A DNA stretch of 56,397 nucleotides from Sphaerisporangium melleum. GTDB taxonomy: Bacteria > Actinomycetota > Actinomycetes > Streptosporangiales > Streptosporangiaceae. The notes beneath the pieces were generated by a model. That model saw nothing but the letters and a program-made list of their open reading frames with translations, did no database searches and was not told the DNA's origin. The translations under genes and the position numbers were made by a program. Within the stretch, counting starts at the first letter, position 1, and each line of letters begins with the position of its first letter. The stretch is from assembly GCF_014646695.1 (NCBI RefSeq), contig NZ_BMNT01000037.1, positions 42,324 to 98,720 on the forward strand. Reading direction: 5' to 3'. Positions 6,248 through 15,140 of this stretch are shown in pieces.

Positions 6248-8905
6248 ATGATCCCGGCCCTGCCCGAGGAGTGCGACGTCCTGCTGCGCGACGGCGGCAT
6301 CGCCCACCTGCGCCCGCTGCGTCCCACCGACGCCGCCGCGCTGCACGCGCTGGTCGACCGGGCCTCCGAACGTTCGACGTACCTGCGCTTCTGTACCGGT
6401 GGCACCGGCACGGCCCACGCCTACATGGACCGGATGACCGGCCCCGGATACCAGGGACTGGCGCTGGTCGCGCTGCTGCGCGGCCGGCTGGCCGGCGTCG
6501 CCGAATGCGTCGGCGGCGGGCCCGGCGGACGCGGCGACCTCGGCATCCTGCTCGACGACCAGTGCCACGGTCTCGGCCTCGGCACCGTGATGCTGGAGCA
6601 TCTGGCCCAGGAGGCCGCCGAGAACGGGGTCAAGGAGATCGCCGCCGACGTGCTCCCGGAGAACCGGACGATGCTGCGGGTGCTCGCCGACAGCGGCCTG
6701 CCGTCCACCAGCACCCATGCGGACGGGATGGTGCGGGTGCTGCTGTCCACCGGCCCGTCGGAGGAGCTGCTGGCCCGCATCGAGGCACGCGAACACGAGG
6801 CCGACCGCAACTCGCTCGCCGCCGTGTTCGCCGCGCGGTCCGTCGCGGTCATCGGCGCCGGCCGCGCGCCGGGCGGTGCCGGCCACCGGGTGCTGGCCAA
6901 CCTGGTCGAGGGCGGCTTCGCCGGCGCCGTCCACCCGGTCAACCCGCACGCGGCCGAGGTGTGCGGACTGCCCGCGCTCCCCGCCATCGGCGCCGTGCCC
7001 GGCGGGGCCGAACTGGCCGTGATCGCCACCCCGGCCGCCGCGGTGCTCGACGTCGCCCGTGACTGCGCCCGCCACGGCGTGCGCGGCCTGGTCGTGCTCA
7101 GCGCCGGCTTCGCCGAGGCCGGCGACATCGCGGCGGAGACCGAGCTGCTGAGGATCTGCCGCGCGGCGGGCATGCGGCTCATCGGCCCGAACTGCCTGGG
7201 GATCGTCAACACCGCCACCGGGCTCAACGCGAGCTTCCTGCCGCGCCGCCCCCGCGCGGGCGGCCTCGGCCTGATGTCCCAGTCGGGAGCGGTGGCCGCG
7301 GCGCTGGTCGAACGCGCCGCCGCGGTCGGGCTGGGCATCTCCTCCTTCGCCTCGGTCGGCAACAAGGCCGACGTGAGCGGCAACGACCTGCTGGAGTACT
7401 GGGAGGACGACCCGGCCACCGAGGTCATCGCGCTCTATCTGGAGTCGTTCGGCAATCCGCGCCGCTTCGGGCGGATCGCCCGCCGGGTCGGCGCGGTCAA
7501 GCCGATCATCGTGGTGAAGAGCGGCCGCGGCGCGGCGGGCGGGCGGGCGGTGCGCTCGCACACGGCCGCGGCCGCCACCCCGGACGCCGCCGTCGACGCG
7601 CTGCTGCGCGCCGCGGGCGTGATCCGCGAGGACGGCGTGCGGGACATGCTCGACACCGCCCGGCTGCTCGCCCTCCAGCCCCTCCCAGCCGGCGGGCGGG
7701 TGGCGATCATCGGCAACTCCGGCGGCCCGCAGGCCATGACGGCCGACGCCTGCGAGCGGCTCGGCCTGACCGTGCCCGAGCCGTCCCCGCCGACCCGCGA
7801 GGCGCTGCGTGCCCGGCTGCGCCCGGCGGCGGCGATCGGCAACCCGGTCGACGTGACCGCCGACGGCACCGCCGGCGAGCTGGCGGACGCCGTCCGGGCC
7901 GCGCTGGCCGACCCCGGCTTCGACGCCGTACTGGTCGTCTACACCCCGCCGTTCGGCTCGGGCCTTGCACCGACGTGCGAGGCCGTCGCGGCCGCGGCCC
8001 ACGGCTCGGCCAAGACCGTGCTGGCCTGTGTCGCGGGGTACGACGGGCTGATCGGCGACAGGACGCCGAGCTACGCCTTCCCCGAACAGGCGGTGCACGC
8101 GCTGGCCAGAGCGGCCGGGTACGCCGCCTGGCGGTCGCGCCCGGCGGACCCGCCCGTGGAGGTCCCGCCGGTCGACGGCGCCGCCGCGCGCCGCATGGTG
8201 GAGCAGGACCTGGCCGCCCACCCCGGCGGGCGATGGCTGGATCACGCGGCCGCGGCCCGGCTGGTCGCCTGCTATGGCGTGCGGGTGACCGAGACCGTGG
8301 TGGCAGGCGACGAGGAGGAGGCCGCGGCGGCGGCCACCCGGCTCGGCCCGCCCGTCGTGCTGAAGGCCACCGGCCCCGGCCTGGTGCACAAGAGCGACGT
8401 CGGCGGGGTCGAGGTCGGCCTGCGCGACGCGGGCGAGGTCCGCGCCTCCTACCGGAAGATGGCCGGGCGTATCGGCCCGGCGATGACCGGCGCGCTGGTG
8501 CAGCGCGTGGCCGCGCACGGGGTGGAGATGATCGTCGGCGGTGTCGCGTACGAGGCGTTCGGGCCGCTGGTCATGGCCGGGCCGGGCGGGGTCACCGCGG
8601 AGCTGCTGGCCGACCACGCCTTCCGTGCCCCGCCGATCAGCCACGCCGAGGCGGCCCGTATGCTCGGCGAGCTGCGGTGCGCTCCTCTCCTGCACGGATA
8701 CCGCGGTCGTCCCGCGGTGGACGTGGAAGAGTTGGAGGCGCACATCATCGGGGTAGGGCGGCTGATGGATGACATTCCCGAGATCGCCGAGCTCGACCTG
8801 AATCCGGTGATCGTCACGCCCTCCGGGGCGGTCGCCGTGGACGTACGGGTGCGGCTGGCTCCCGCCCCGCCGCGTCCTTCCCCGTACCGCCGCCGTCTGC
8901 GCTGA
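6248..8905 (+). CDS. GNAT acetyltransferase / ADP-forming acyl-CoA synthetase fusion
   Basis: An 885-residue fusion. Residues 10-175 are a GNAT domain with an acetyl-CoA loop near DQCHGLGLGTVML. Residues about 190-620 are the CoA-binding and ligase parts of an NDP-forming acyl-CoA synthetase: FAARSVAVIGAGRAPG, RLIGPNCLGIVN, LMSQSGAVAAALV, and RSHTAAAAT where the transiently phosphorylated His lies. Residues about 655-875 are an ATP-grasp beta part (VVLKATGPGLVHKSDVGGV, ELDLNPVIV). The architecture matches Pat/AcsA-like enzymes that either acylate lysines or make acetate plus ATP from acetyl-CoA. Ligase motifs look intact. Placed before pyruvate formate-lyase, ATP formation from its acetyl-CoA is plausible. 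Confidence 0.88.
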   Translation: MIPALPEECDVLLRDGGIAHLRPLRPTDAAALHALVDRASERSTYLRFCTGGTGTAHAYMDRMTGPGYQGLALVALLRGRLAGVAECVGGGPGGRGDLGILLDDQCHGLGLGTVMLEHLAQEAAENGVKEIAADVLPENRTMLRVLADSGLPSTSTHADGMVRVLLSTGPSEELLARIEAREHEADRNSLAAVFAARSVAVIGAGRAPGGAGHRVLANLVEGGFAGAVHPVNPHAAEVCGLPALPAIGAVPGGAELAVIATPAAAVLDVARDCARHGVRGLVVLSAGFAEAGDIAAETELLRICRAAGMRLIGPNCLGIVNTATGLNASFLPRRPRAGGLGLMSQSGAVAAALVERAAAVGLGISSFASVGNKADVSGNDLLEYWEDDPATEVIALYLESFGNPRRFGRIARRVGAVKPIIVVKSGRGAAGGRAVRSHTAAAATPDAAVDALLRAAGVIREDGVRDMLDTARLLALQPLPAGGRVAIIGNSGGPQAMTADACERLGLTVPEPSPPTREALRARLRPAAAIGNPVDVTADGTAGELADAVRAALADPGFDAVLVVYTPPFGSGLAPTCEAVAAAAHGSAKTVLACVAGYDGLIGDRTPSYAFPEQAVHALARAAGYAAWRSRPADPPVEVPPVDGAAARRMVEQDLAAHPGGRWLDHAAAARLVACYGVRVTETVVAGDEEEAAAAATRLGPPVVLKATGPGLVHKSDVGGVEVGLRDAGEVRASYRKMAGRIGPAMTGALVQRVAAHGVEMIVGGVAYEAFGPLVMAGPGGVTAELLADHAFRAPPISHAEAARMLGELRCAPLLHGYRGRPAVDVEELEAHIIGVGRLMDDIPEIAELDLNPVIVTPSGAVAVDVRVRLAPAPPRPSPYRRRLR

Positions 8906-8932
8906 GTGCCACCACCTAGGAAAGAGGAACAG

Positions 8933-9367
8933 ATGAACGACCGCGTCGCCCCTCCGTCGCTGGAAGAACTCGACCTCGGGGAGTGCCTGCGGCTCATCGC
9001 GCCCGGCGGCATCGGCCGGGTCGGCTTCACCACCGCGTCCGGCCCGGTGATCCTGCCGGTCACCTACACCATGTACGACAAGTCGGTGCTGTTTCGCACG
9101 GCCCTCGGCGGACCGCTGGACGAGGACCTGAGCACCGGAGTGCAGGGTGTCGAGCTGAAGGTCGCGTTCGAGGTGGACGACTTCGACAGCGAGCGCCGCA
9201 CCGGGTGGAGCGTGCTGATCCAGGGGGCCGCCCACCGCGTGAGCTCCGAGGAGGAGCTGGCGGCCGTGCAGGCGTCCGGGGTCGAGCCATGGGCGGGCGG
9301 CGAGCGCCGGCTCTACGTCCGGATCACTCCGGTGCAGGTCACCGGCCGCCGCGTCACCCGCTCCTAG
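8933..9367 (+). CDS. pyridoxamine 5'-phosphate oxidase-fold flavoprotein
   Basis: A 144-residue split-barrel protein: LDLGECLRLIAPGGIGRVGFTT, PVTYTMYDKSVLFRTALGG, VAFEVDDFDSERRTGWSVLIQG and a C-terminal ITPVQVTGRR. These are hallmarks of the PNPOx-like FMN/F420-binding family, several members of which belong to mycobacterial and streptomycete dormancy regulons. ATG 8933 follows AGGAAAGAGG, which settles the start. It lies 27 nt after the acyl-CoA synthetase fusion and probably ends that operon at the following hairpin. Substrate unknown. Confidence 0.85.
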   Translation: MNDRVAPPSLEELDLGECLRLIAPGGIGRVGFTTASGPVILPVTYTMYDKSVLFRTALGGPLDEDLSTGVQGVELKVAFEVDDFDSERRTGWSVLIQGAAHRVSSEEELAAVQASGVEPWAGGERRLYVRITPVQVTGRRVTRS

Positions 9368-9390
9368 CGGCACCGCCCGGCCCGTCTCTT

Positions 9391-9444
9391 CGCCGCGGGC
9401 CGGCCGCGCGGGCCGATGGCCGAGACCCCGGCCGGCCCGCGGCG
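9391..9444. terminator. strong 15-bp hairpin after the PNPOx gene
   Basis: CGCCGCGGGCCGGCC (9391-9405) and GGCCGGCCCGCGGCG (9430-9444) are exact inverted repeats around a 24-nt loop. It probably ends the CBS to PNPOx operon. The loop is long for a simple terminator. Confidence 0.6.
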
Positions 9445-9687
9445 TGACAATGCAAAACGCACCTGGACCTGGCACGGGGACCGGCGCGAGCGGATCCGTA
9501 CTCCGCCCGCACCGGTCCCCGTCGCCGATCTTCGCCATGCCCTGAACGGCTCACCGGAGCGTCCTCGGCACCGGGGGAGCGACGGCCGGACCAAGGTCAC
9601 TCCGCCCTAGGACGTTCGCCCGTACGCGCCCCGCGCCGGTGCCGACACAGTGGAGGCGACGGAAACTCTGCCAAGGACGGTGCGATC
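9445..9687 (+). promoter_or_regulatory. upstream region/leader of the pyruvate formate-lyase gene
   Basis: This stretch has no gene. It holds a second long inverted repeat, ACGGGGACCGG (9474-9484) with CCGGTCCCCGT (9512-9522), and a DosR-box-like site at 9587-9600. The promoter for the formate-lyase operon must lie here or in the preceding hairpin region. Confidence 0.5.
9587..9600. promoter_or_regulatory. DosR/DevR-box-like palindrome upstream of pfl
   Basis: CGGACCAAGGTCAC contains the palindromic core GACC-AA-GGTC, shared exactly with the site at 14985-14998. It lies about 90 bp upstream of the formate-lyase start. Confidence 0.6.
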
Positions 9688-11949
9688 GTGAGCGTGACAG
9701 CGGGGAACGGACGGACGGCCACTGACAACGCGTGGCGCGGCTTCTCCGGGAGCGCATGGCGTCCGGCCATCGACGTGCGCGACTTCATCCAGGCCAACTA
9801 CACCCCCTACGAGGGCGACGAGCGGTTCCTGGCAGGCGCGACCGAGCGGACGCGGCGCGTCTGGGAAGAGATCGCCGCGATGTTCCCCGAGGAGCGGCGG
9901 CGGGGCGTCTACGACGTGGACGCCGCCACGCCTTCGAGCATCACCTCGCACGCCCCCGGCTACATCGACCGGGACCACGAGCTGATCGTCGGCCTGCAGA
10001 CCGACGCCCCGCTGAAGAGGGCGATCATGCCGAACGGCGGGCTGCGCATGGTGGAGTCCGGCCTGGCGGCGTACGGGTACAAGCTGGACCCGGCGATCAA
10101 GGAGATCTTCACCAAGTACCGCAAGACACACAACGCCGGCGTGTTCGACGCCTACACCCCCGCGATCCGCCGGGCGCGGCGCTCGCACATCATCACCGGG
10201 CTGCCCGACGCCTACGGCCGCGGCCGGATCATCGGCGACTACCGCCGGGTCGCGCTGTACGGGGTGGACCGGCTGGTGGCGGCCAAGACCGCCGAGCTGC
10301 GGAGCCTGGACGACCGGCCCTCCCTGGAGGAGGTCATCCGCGACCGCGAGGAGCTGGCCGAGCAGATCAGGGCGCTGGGCGAGCTGAAGGAGATGGCCGC
10401 CTCCTACGGCCACGACATCTCCGGACCGGCCCGCACCGCCCGTGAGGCCGTGCAGTGGCTCTACTTCGCCTACCTGGCGGCGGTCAAGGAGCAGAACGGC
10501 GCCGCCATGTCCCTCGGCCGCGTCTCGACCTTCCTCGACGTCTACCTCCAGCGCGACCTCGACGAGGGGACGATCACCGAGACCGGGGCGCAGGAACTCG
10601 TCGACGACCTGGTGATCAAGCTGCGGATCGTCCGCTTCCTGCGCACCCCCGAGTACGACCAGCTGTTCTCCGGCGACCCGACCTGGGTCACCGAGTCGCT
10701 CGGCGGCATCGGCGACGACGGACGCCCACTGGTCACCAGGACGAGCTACCGCTTCCTGCAGACCCTGCGCAACCTCGGCCCGGCCCCCGAGCCCAACCTG
10801 ACCGTGCTGTGGTCGCCCGCCCTGCCCGAGACGTTCAAGCGGTTCTGCGCGCGCATCTCGGTGGAGACCAGCTCCATCCAGTACGAGAGCGACGAGCTGC
10901 TGCGCCCGCGCTTCGGCGACGACACCGCCATCGCCTGCTGCGTGTCCGCCATGGAGGTGGGCAGGAAGATGCAGTTCTTCGGCGCCCGGGTGAACCTCGC
11001 CAAGACGCTGCTGTACGCCGTCAACGGCGGACGCGACGAGATGACCGGCGAGCAGGTCGGCCCGGCCAACCCGCCGGTCACCGGGGAGTACCTCGACTAC
11101 GACGAGGTGCGCGCCGCGCTGGACGCCATGATGGACTGGCTCGCCGAGACCTACGTCGACGCGCTCAACGTCATCCACTACATGCACGACAAGTACGCTT
11201 ACGAGCGCGTCGAGATGGCGCTGCACGACCACCCCGTGCGGCGCACCCTGGCCTGCGGCATCGCCGGCCTGTCGGTCGCCGCCGACAGCCTGTCGGCCAT
11301 CAAGCACGCCCGCGTGCGGACGATCAGGGACGAGACCGGCCTGGTGGTGGACTACGAGATCGAGGGCGACTACCCGGCCTTCGGCAACAACGACGACCGG
11401 GCCGACGCCCTGGCGGTCGAGCTGGTCGGCGCGTTCATGGACAAGATCAGGCGCCGCCCGTCCTACCGGGGCGCCGAGCACACCCAGTCGGTGCTCACCA
11501 TCACCTCCAACGTCGTGTACGGCAAGCACACCGGCAACACCCCCGACGGCCGCCGTGCCGGCGAGCCGTTCGCGCCGGGCGCCAACCCGATGAACGGCCG
11601 CGACCGGCACGGCATGGTCGCCGCCGCTCTCTCGGTGGCCAAGCTGCCCTACGAGCAGGCCCAGGACGGCATCTCGCTCACCAACACCGTCACCCCCGGC
11701 GGCCTGGGGCACACGGCCGATGAGCGGGCCGCCAATCTGGCCGGGGTGCTGGACGGCTACTTCGACGCCGGCGGCTTCCACATGAACGTCAACGTCCTGG
11801 ACCGGGCCACACTGCTCGACGCGATGGAGCACCCGGAGCGCTACCCGCAGCTCACCGTCCGGGTCTCCGGGTACGCCGTGAACTTCGTCCGACTGACTCC
11901 GGAGCAGCAGCGCGATGTCGTCGACCGCACCTTCCACGGCGCCCTGTGA
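9688..11949 (+). CDS. pflB: pyruvate formate-lyase (formate C-acetyltransferase)
   Basis: A 753-residue glycyl-radical enzyme that splits pyruvate with CoA into acetyl-CoA and formate. The adjacent active-site cysteines are in [15 protein letters not shown] (Cys417-Cys418), the pair that marks true pyruvate formate-lyases. The radical glycine is in RVSGYAVNF (Gly728). [19 protein letters not shown] and the [10 protein letters not shown] segment also match. Length equals the Escherichia coli enzyme. GTG 9688 follows AAGGA. The activase gene overlaps its end. It is oxygen-sensitive and unusual in a filamentous actinomycete. The DosR-like site upstream suggests induction in hypoxia. Confidence 0.97.
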   Translation: MSVTAGNGRTATDNAWRGFSGSAWRPAIDVRDFIQANYTPYEGDERFLAGATERTRRVWEEIAAMFPEERRRGVYDVDAATPSSITSHAPGYIDRDHELIVGLQTDAPLKRAIMPNGGLRMVESGLAAYGYKLDPAIKEIFTKYRKTHNAGVFDAYTPAIRRARRSHIITGLPDAYGRGRIIGDYRRVALYGVDRLVAAKTAELRSLDDRPSLEEVIRDREELAEQIRALGELKEMAASYGHDISGPARTAREAVQWLYFAYLAAVKEQNGAAMSLGRVSTFLDVYLQRDLDEGTITETGAQELVDDLVIKLRIVRFLRTPEYDQLFSGDPTWVTESLGGIGDDGRPLVTRTSYRFLQTLRNLGPAPEPNLTVLWSPALPETFKRFCARISVETSSIQYESDELLRPRFGDDTAIACCVSAMEVGRKMQFFGARVNLAKTLLYAVNGGRDEMTGEQVGPANPPVTGEYLDYDEVRAALDAMMDWLAETYVDALNVIHYMHDKYAYERVEMALHDHPVRRTLACGIAGLSVAADSLSAIKHARVRTIRDETGLVVDYEIEGDYPAFGNNDDRADALAVELVGAFMDKIRRRPSYRGAEHTQSVLTITSNVVYGKHTGNTPDGRRAGEPFAPGANPMNGRDRHGMVAAALSVAKLPYEQAQDGISLTNTVTPGGLGHTADERAANLAGVLDGYFDAGGFHMNVNVLDRATLLDAMEHPERYPQLTVRVSGYAVNFVRLTPEQQRDVVDRTFHGAL

Positions 11950-12673
11950 CCGGGGGTCCGTCCACTCCTTCGACATCTCGACAGGAGTGGACGGACCGGG
12001 CACCCGGTTCGTGCTCTTCACCGCCGGGTGCCCGCTCCGGTGCCTGTACTGCCACAATCCCGACACCTGGCGGATGCGCGACGGCCACCGCGAGAGCGTC
12101 GAGGCGGTCATGGCCGAGATCGGCAAGTACCGCAGGTTCATCCAGGTCGCCGGCGGCGGGGTCACCATCAGCGGGGGAGAGCCGCTGCTGCAGCCCGCCT
12201 TCACCGGCGAGCTGCTGCGCCGCTGCCACGAAAGCGGCCTGCACACCGCCCTGGACACCTCCGGCTACCTGGGCGAGCGCGCCACCGACGCCATGCTCGC
12301 CGACACCGACCTGGTGCTGCTGGACGTCAAGTCGTGGGACCCGCCGGTCTACCGGCGGCTGACCGGCGCGCCGCTCGCCCCTACGCTGCGCTTCGCCCGA
12401 CGCCTGGCCGATCTCGGCCGGCCCACCTGGATCCGCTACGTGCTCGTCCCCGGCCTGACCGACGTGGAGGAGCACATCGACGGGCTGGCGGCGTTCGTGG
12501 CCACCCTGCCCAACGTCGAGCACGTCGACGTGCTGCCCTTCCACCGCATGGCCGCCCACAAGTACGCCGAACTCGGCCTGCGCTTCCCTCTGGCCGAGGT
12601 GGAGCCGCCGTCGGCGGGTCTGCTGGAGCGCGTCCACGACCTGTTCCGCGCCCACGGTGTCCGCAGCCGCTGA
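11915..12673 (+). CDS. pflA: pyruvate formate-lyase activating enzyme (radical SAM)
   Basis: A 252-residue radical SAM enzyme that abstracts hydrogen from the formate-lyase glycine. The 4Fe-4S cluster motif [14 protein letters not shown] gives Cys39, Cys43 and Cys46 (CX3CX2C). GSVHSFD...GVDGPGTRF before it and [14 protein letters not shown] after it are characteristic of PflA. ATG 11915 overlaps the last 35 nt of the lyase gene. No other in-frame start keeps the SVHSFD motif, so tight translational coupling is likely. It acts in the cytoplasm with flavodoxin or a similar electron donor. Confidence 0.96.
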   Translation: MSSTAPSTAPCDRGSVHSFDISTGVDGPGTRFVLFTAGCPLRCLYCHNPDTWRMRDGHRESVEAVMAEIGKYRRFIQVAGGGVTISGGEPLLQPAFTGELLRRCHESGLHTALDTSGYLGERATDAMLADTDLVLLDVKSWDPPVYRRLTGAPLAPTLRFARRLADLGRPTWIRYVLVPGLTDVEEHIDGLAAFVATLPNVEHVDVLPFHRMAAHKYAELGLRFPLAEVEPPSAGLLERVHDLFRAHGVRSR

Positions 12674-12773
12674 CCCCGCGCCGCCCATCTGCGGCACACC
12701 GGGACGCGGCGCGCCGGAGGATCATGAGCGCCGTCGCTACCGCCGGGGCGTCCGAGGGGTTAGCGTCCCCCGT

Positions 12774-13430
12774 ATGATTCGGGTGTTCCTAGTAGATGAT
12801 CATGAAGTGGTCCGGCGCGGCGTCGCGGCCCTGCTGGAGGCCGAGGACGACATCGAGGTCGTCGGCGAGGCGGGCACCGCCGAGTCCGCGGTGGCGCGCA
12901 TTCCCGCGCTCAAGCCCGACGTCGCCGTCCTCGACGTCCGTCTCCCCGACGGAAGCGGCGTCGACGTCTGCCGTGAGGTCCGTTCCCGCATGCCCGAGCT
13001 GGCGTGCCTGATGCTGACCTCCTACGCCGACGAGGAGGCGCTGTTCAACGCGGTCATGGCGGGCGCGGCCGGCTACGTGCTCAAGCAGATCCACGGCTCC
13101 GACCTGGTCGGGGCGGTGCGCACGGTCGCGGCCGGCCAGTCGCTGCTCGACCCGCGCACCACCGCCACCATGCTCCAGCGGCTGCGGGACCAGGCCGCCC
13201 ACAAGGACCCGCTGGCCGCGCTCACCGACCAGGAGCGGCACATCCTGGAGCTGATCGGCGAGGGCATGACCAACCGGCAGATCGGCGAGCGGCTGTTCCT
13301 GGCCGAGAAGACCGTCAAGAACTACGTCTCCAACCTGCTGGCCAAGCTGAACATGCAGCGCCGCACCCAGGTGGCGGCCCTGGCGGCGCGCCTGAAGGCC
13401 GACCAGCCCGGCGGCCGCGACGCGGGGTAG
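12774..13430 (+). CDS. devR: DevR/DosR-type NarL-family response regulator
   Basis: A 218-residue response regulator. The receiver domain starts IRVFLVDDHEVVRRG, has phospho-Asp54 in VAVLDVRLPDGSG and Lys104. The LuxR helix-turn-helix covers about 150-205. The recognition segment LAEKTVKNYVS carries Lys179, Lys182 and Asn183 at the same positions as Mycobacterium tuberculosis DosR, whose DNA contacts these residues make. The match over the whole length is close by memory. ATG 12774 lacks a ribosome-binding site; TAGCGT 7 nt upstream suggests leaderless transcription. It probably activates the surrounding genes when phosphorylated by the kinase at 15141. Confidence 0.93.
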   Translation: MIRVFLVDDHEVVRRGVAALLEAEDDIEVVGEAGTAESAVARIPALKPDVAVLDVRLPDGSGVDVCREVRSRMPELACLMLTSYADEEALFNAVMAGAAGYVLKQIHGSDLVGAVRTVAAGQSLLDPRTTATMLQRLRDQAAHKDPLAALTDQERHILELIGEGMTNRQIGERLFLAEKTVKNYVSNLLAKLNMQRRTQVAALAARLKADQPGGRDAG

Positions 13431-13537
13431 CCGGTCGGGGGAAGGCGGTGGCGGGCGGCCGGGGTAGGAGCCTTCTGGGGCGGTGGTCCCGCCGGGCGGC
13501 AAGGCCCGTCGCGGGACGCCGCGGGGGGAGGAACATC

Positions 13538-14359
13538 GTGATCGTGGCAGGAGTCGACGGGTCCCCGGCCGGCCTGGTCGCGGTGCGCTGGGCCGCCCGG
13601 GAAGCGGCACTGCGCGAGGTCTCGCTGCGGCTGGTCAACGCCATGCCGGCCTGGGCCTGCGAGCCGGGTCCCGGACCGTACGCCGAGGTCGCCCGCTGGA
13701 TGCGCGACGGCGCGGACGCGGCCCTGCGCGAGGCGGCGGAGCAGGCCCGTGAGGAGGTCCCCCGGGCCGAGGTCGCCCTGGCGCGTCTGGCCGGTGACCC
13801 CCGGCCGGCGCTCATCGAGGCGGCGCGGGAGGCCGAGCTGCTCGTCGTGGGCAACCACGGCATCGGCGGCTTCCGCGGCCTGCTGGTCGGCTCGGTCGCG
13901 CTGGGGGTCGCCGGGCGGGCCCGCTGCCCGGTGGCCGTCGTGCGCGCCCTGCCCCGGCAGGCGCGGCCGCTCGTCGTGGCCGGCGTCGACGGCGGCGGCC
14001 GCGACGCCGAGACCGTGCGGTTCGCCTTCGCCGAGGCCTGGCTGCGCCGGGCCGAGCTGCTCGTCGTACGGGCCAGCGGCGGTCCACCCGGACCGGACGA
14101 CGAGCAGGAGGGTGAGGGACCGCTTGTGGCGCTGCGCGAGTCGCGTGAACGCCACCCGGAGGTCAAGGTGGGCGCCATCACCCGCGAGGGTCACCCGGTG
14201 GAGGTGCTGTCGCGCGAGTCCGCCCGGGCCGAGGTGCTGGTGGTCGGCTCGCGCGGGCGGGGCGGCTTCGCCGGGCTGGTGCTCGGCTCGGTCGGTCACG
14301 CGCTGCTGCACCACGCCCCGTGCCCGGTGATCGTGCTGCCCAGGCCGTCAGAGGACTGA
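13538..14359 (+). CDS. tandem universal stress protein (two UspA domains)
   Basis: A 273-residue protein with two UspA domains (about 1-140 and 145-273). Each ends in the ATP-binding loop G-x2-G-x9-G(S): NHGIGGFRGLLVGSVALGV and SRGRGGFAGLVLGSVGHAL. Each also opens with VAGVDGS/GG. Such double-Usp proteins are core members of the mycobacterial DosR regulon. GTG 13538 follows a strong GGGGGGAGG. The gene lies 107 nt after devR and may have its own promoter. It converges with the next Usp gene. Confidence 0.92.
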   Translation: MIVAGVDGSPAGLVAVRWAAREAALREVSLRLVNAMPAWACEPGPGPYAEVARWMRDGADAALREAAEQAREEVPRAEVALARLAGDPRPALIEAAREAELLVVGNHGIGGFRGLLVGSVALGVAGRARCPVAVVRALPRQARPLVVAGVDGGGRDAETVRFAFAEAWLRRAELLVVRASGGPPGPDDEQEGEGPLVALRESRERHPEVKVGAITREGHPVEVLSRESARAEVLVVGSRGRGGFAGLVLGSVGHALLHHAPCPVIVLPRPSED

Positions 14360-14381
14360 CCGCGCCGGACGCACGCGTCTC

Positions 14382-14912
14382 TCACACGGTCACGCGGTGG
14401 TTCTCCCCGTCGCCGGCGGGCGCCGCGGGCCGCTGCGCCGGCCCGGTGAGCGGCGCGGGCCCGGCCGGTCGGCGCGTCTGCAGGTCGGGGATGACGACGA
14501 CCGGGCAGCGGGCGTGCCGCAGGCAGGCCAGCAGCACCGGGCCGAGCGTCCCTTCGCCGGTGCCGGCCGTCGCCGACCCGAGCACCAGCAGATCGGCGCC
14601 CTCGCTGTGCCGCAGCAGCTCCTTGACGGCGCCGCCCGGGCTCGGGCAGCGCCGGACCGTGATCTCCGGGTGGTGGGAGGCGACCGCCGCGATGACCCGC
14701 TCGGCCGCGGTCTCCTCGGAGAGGCGCCGCAGCTCGGCCTCCACCCGGCGCAGGGCGGGCGCGTACGGCGCGGGCCGCGCGAGCGGTGCCTCTTCGGCGT
14801 GCACGGCGACCAGTTCGGCGCCGCGCCGGGACGCCTCGGCCGCCGCCCACCACAGTGCCCGCCGCGACGCCGGTGTGTGATCCACCCCGGCCACGATCCG
14901 TCCCTCGCTCAT
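14382..14912 (-). CDS. single-domain universal stress protein
   Basis: A 176-residue UspA protein with the opening GRIVAGVDHTPASRRALWWAAAEA and an ATP-loop-like region ADLLVLGSATAGTGEGTLGPV, ending CPVVVIPD. The glycine loop is altered compared with the neighbour (no GRGG), so nucleotide binding is less certain. A Pro/Ala-rich tail of about 30 residues follows. ATG 14912 is chosen because GGAGGTGG lies upstream. A DosR-box-like site lies about 75-85 bp upstream, which links it to the island. Confidence 0.88.
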   Translation of the reverse strand: MSEGRIVAGVDHTPASRRALWWAAAEASRRGAELVAVHAEEAPLARPAPYAPALRRVEAELRRLSEETAAERVIAAVASHHPEITVRRCPSPGGAVKELLRHSEGADLLVLGSATAGTGEGTLGPVLLACLRHARCPVVVIPDLQTRRPAGPAPLTGPAQRPAAPAGDGENHRVTV

Positions 14913-14984
14913 GGCAACCACCTCCACCGGCCAGCGTGCCGCCCCACGACCGGCCGTCGTAGAGCCACAGGGCCGCGGCTCGGG

Positions 14985-14998
14985 GTGACCAAGGTCCC
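14985..14998. promoter_or_regulatory. DosR/DevR-box-like palindrome upstream of the single Usp gene
   Basis: GTGACCAAGGTCCC; on the other strand GGGACCTTGGTCAC, which matches 11 of 14 positions of GGGACTTTAGTCCC. It lies between the divergent Usp and DevS genes, so it could serve either. Confidence 0.65.
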
Positions 14999-15140
14999 AC
15001 CAGCGGCCCCGATCTCGCGTGGCGGGCGCGCGCACCGAGCGATCACCTAGCGGCGGAGATCACGCGAAAACGCGGGCGCGACGCGGCACAGGACACGCCC
15101 GGCTGGGACACGGCGACTGATCGGTGCGAGACTTCGTCGT

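Noticed and set aside
5912-9538. A 1,208-codon open frame on the minus strand
   Set aside because: It lies fully antisense to the CBS, acyl-CoA synthetase and PNPOx genes, has low-complexity Arg/Ala/Gly/Pro composition and no domain. Such frames are a by-product of high GC.
11915-11949. Frameshift between pyruvate formate-lyase and its activase
   Set aside because: Both proteins are complete with all motifs; the 35-nt overlap is normal coupling.
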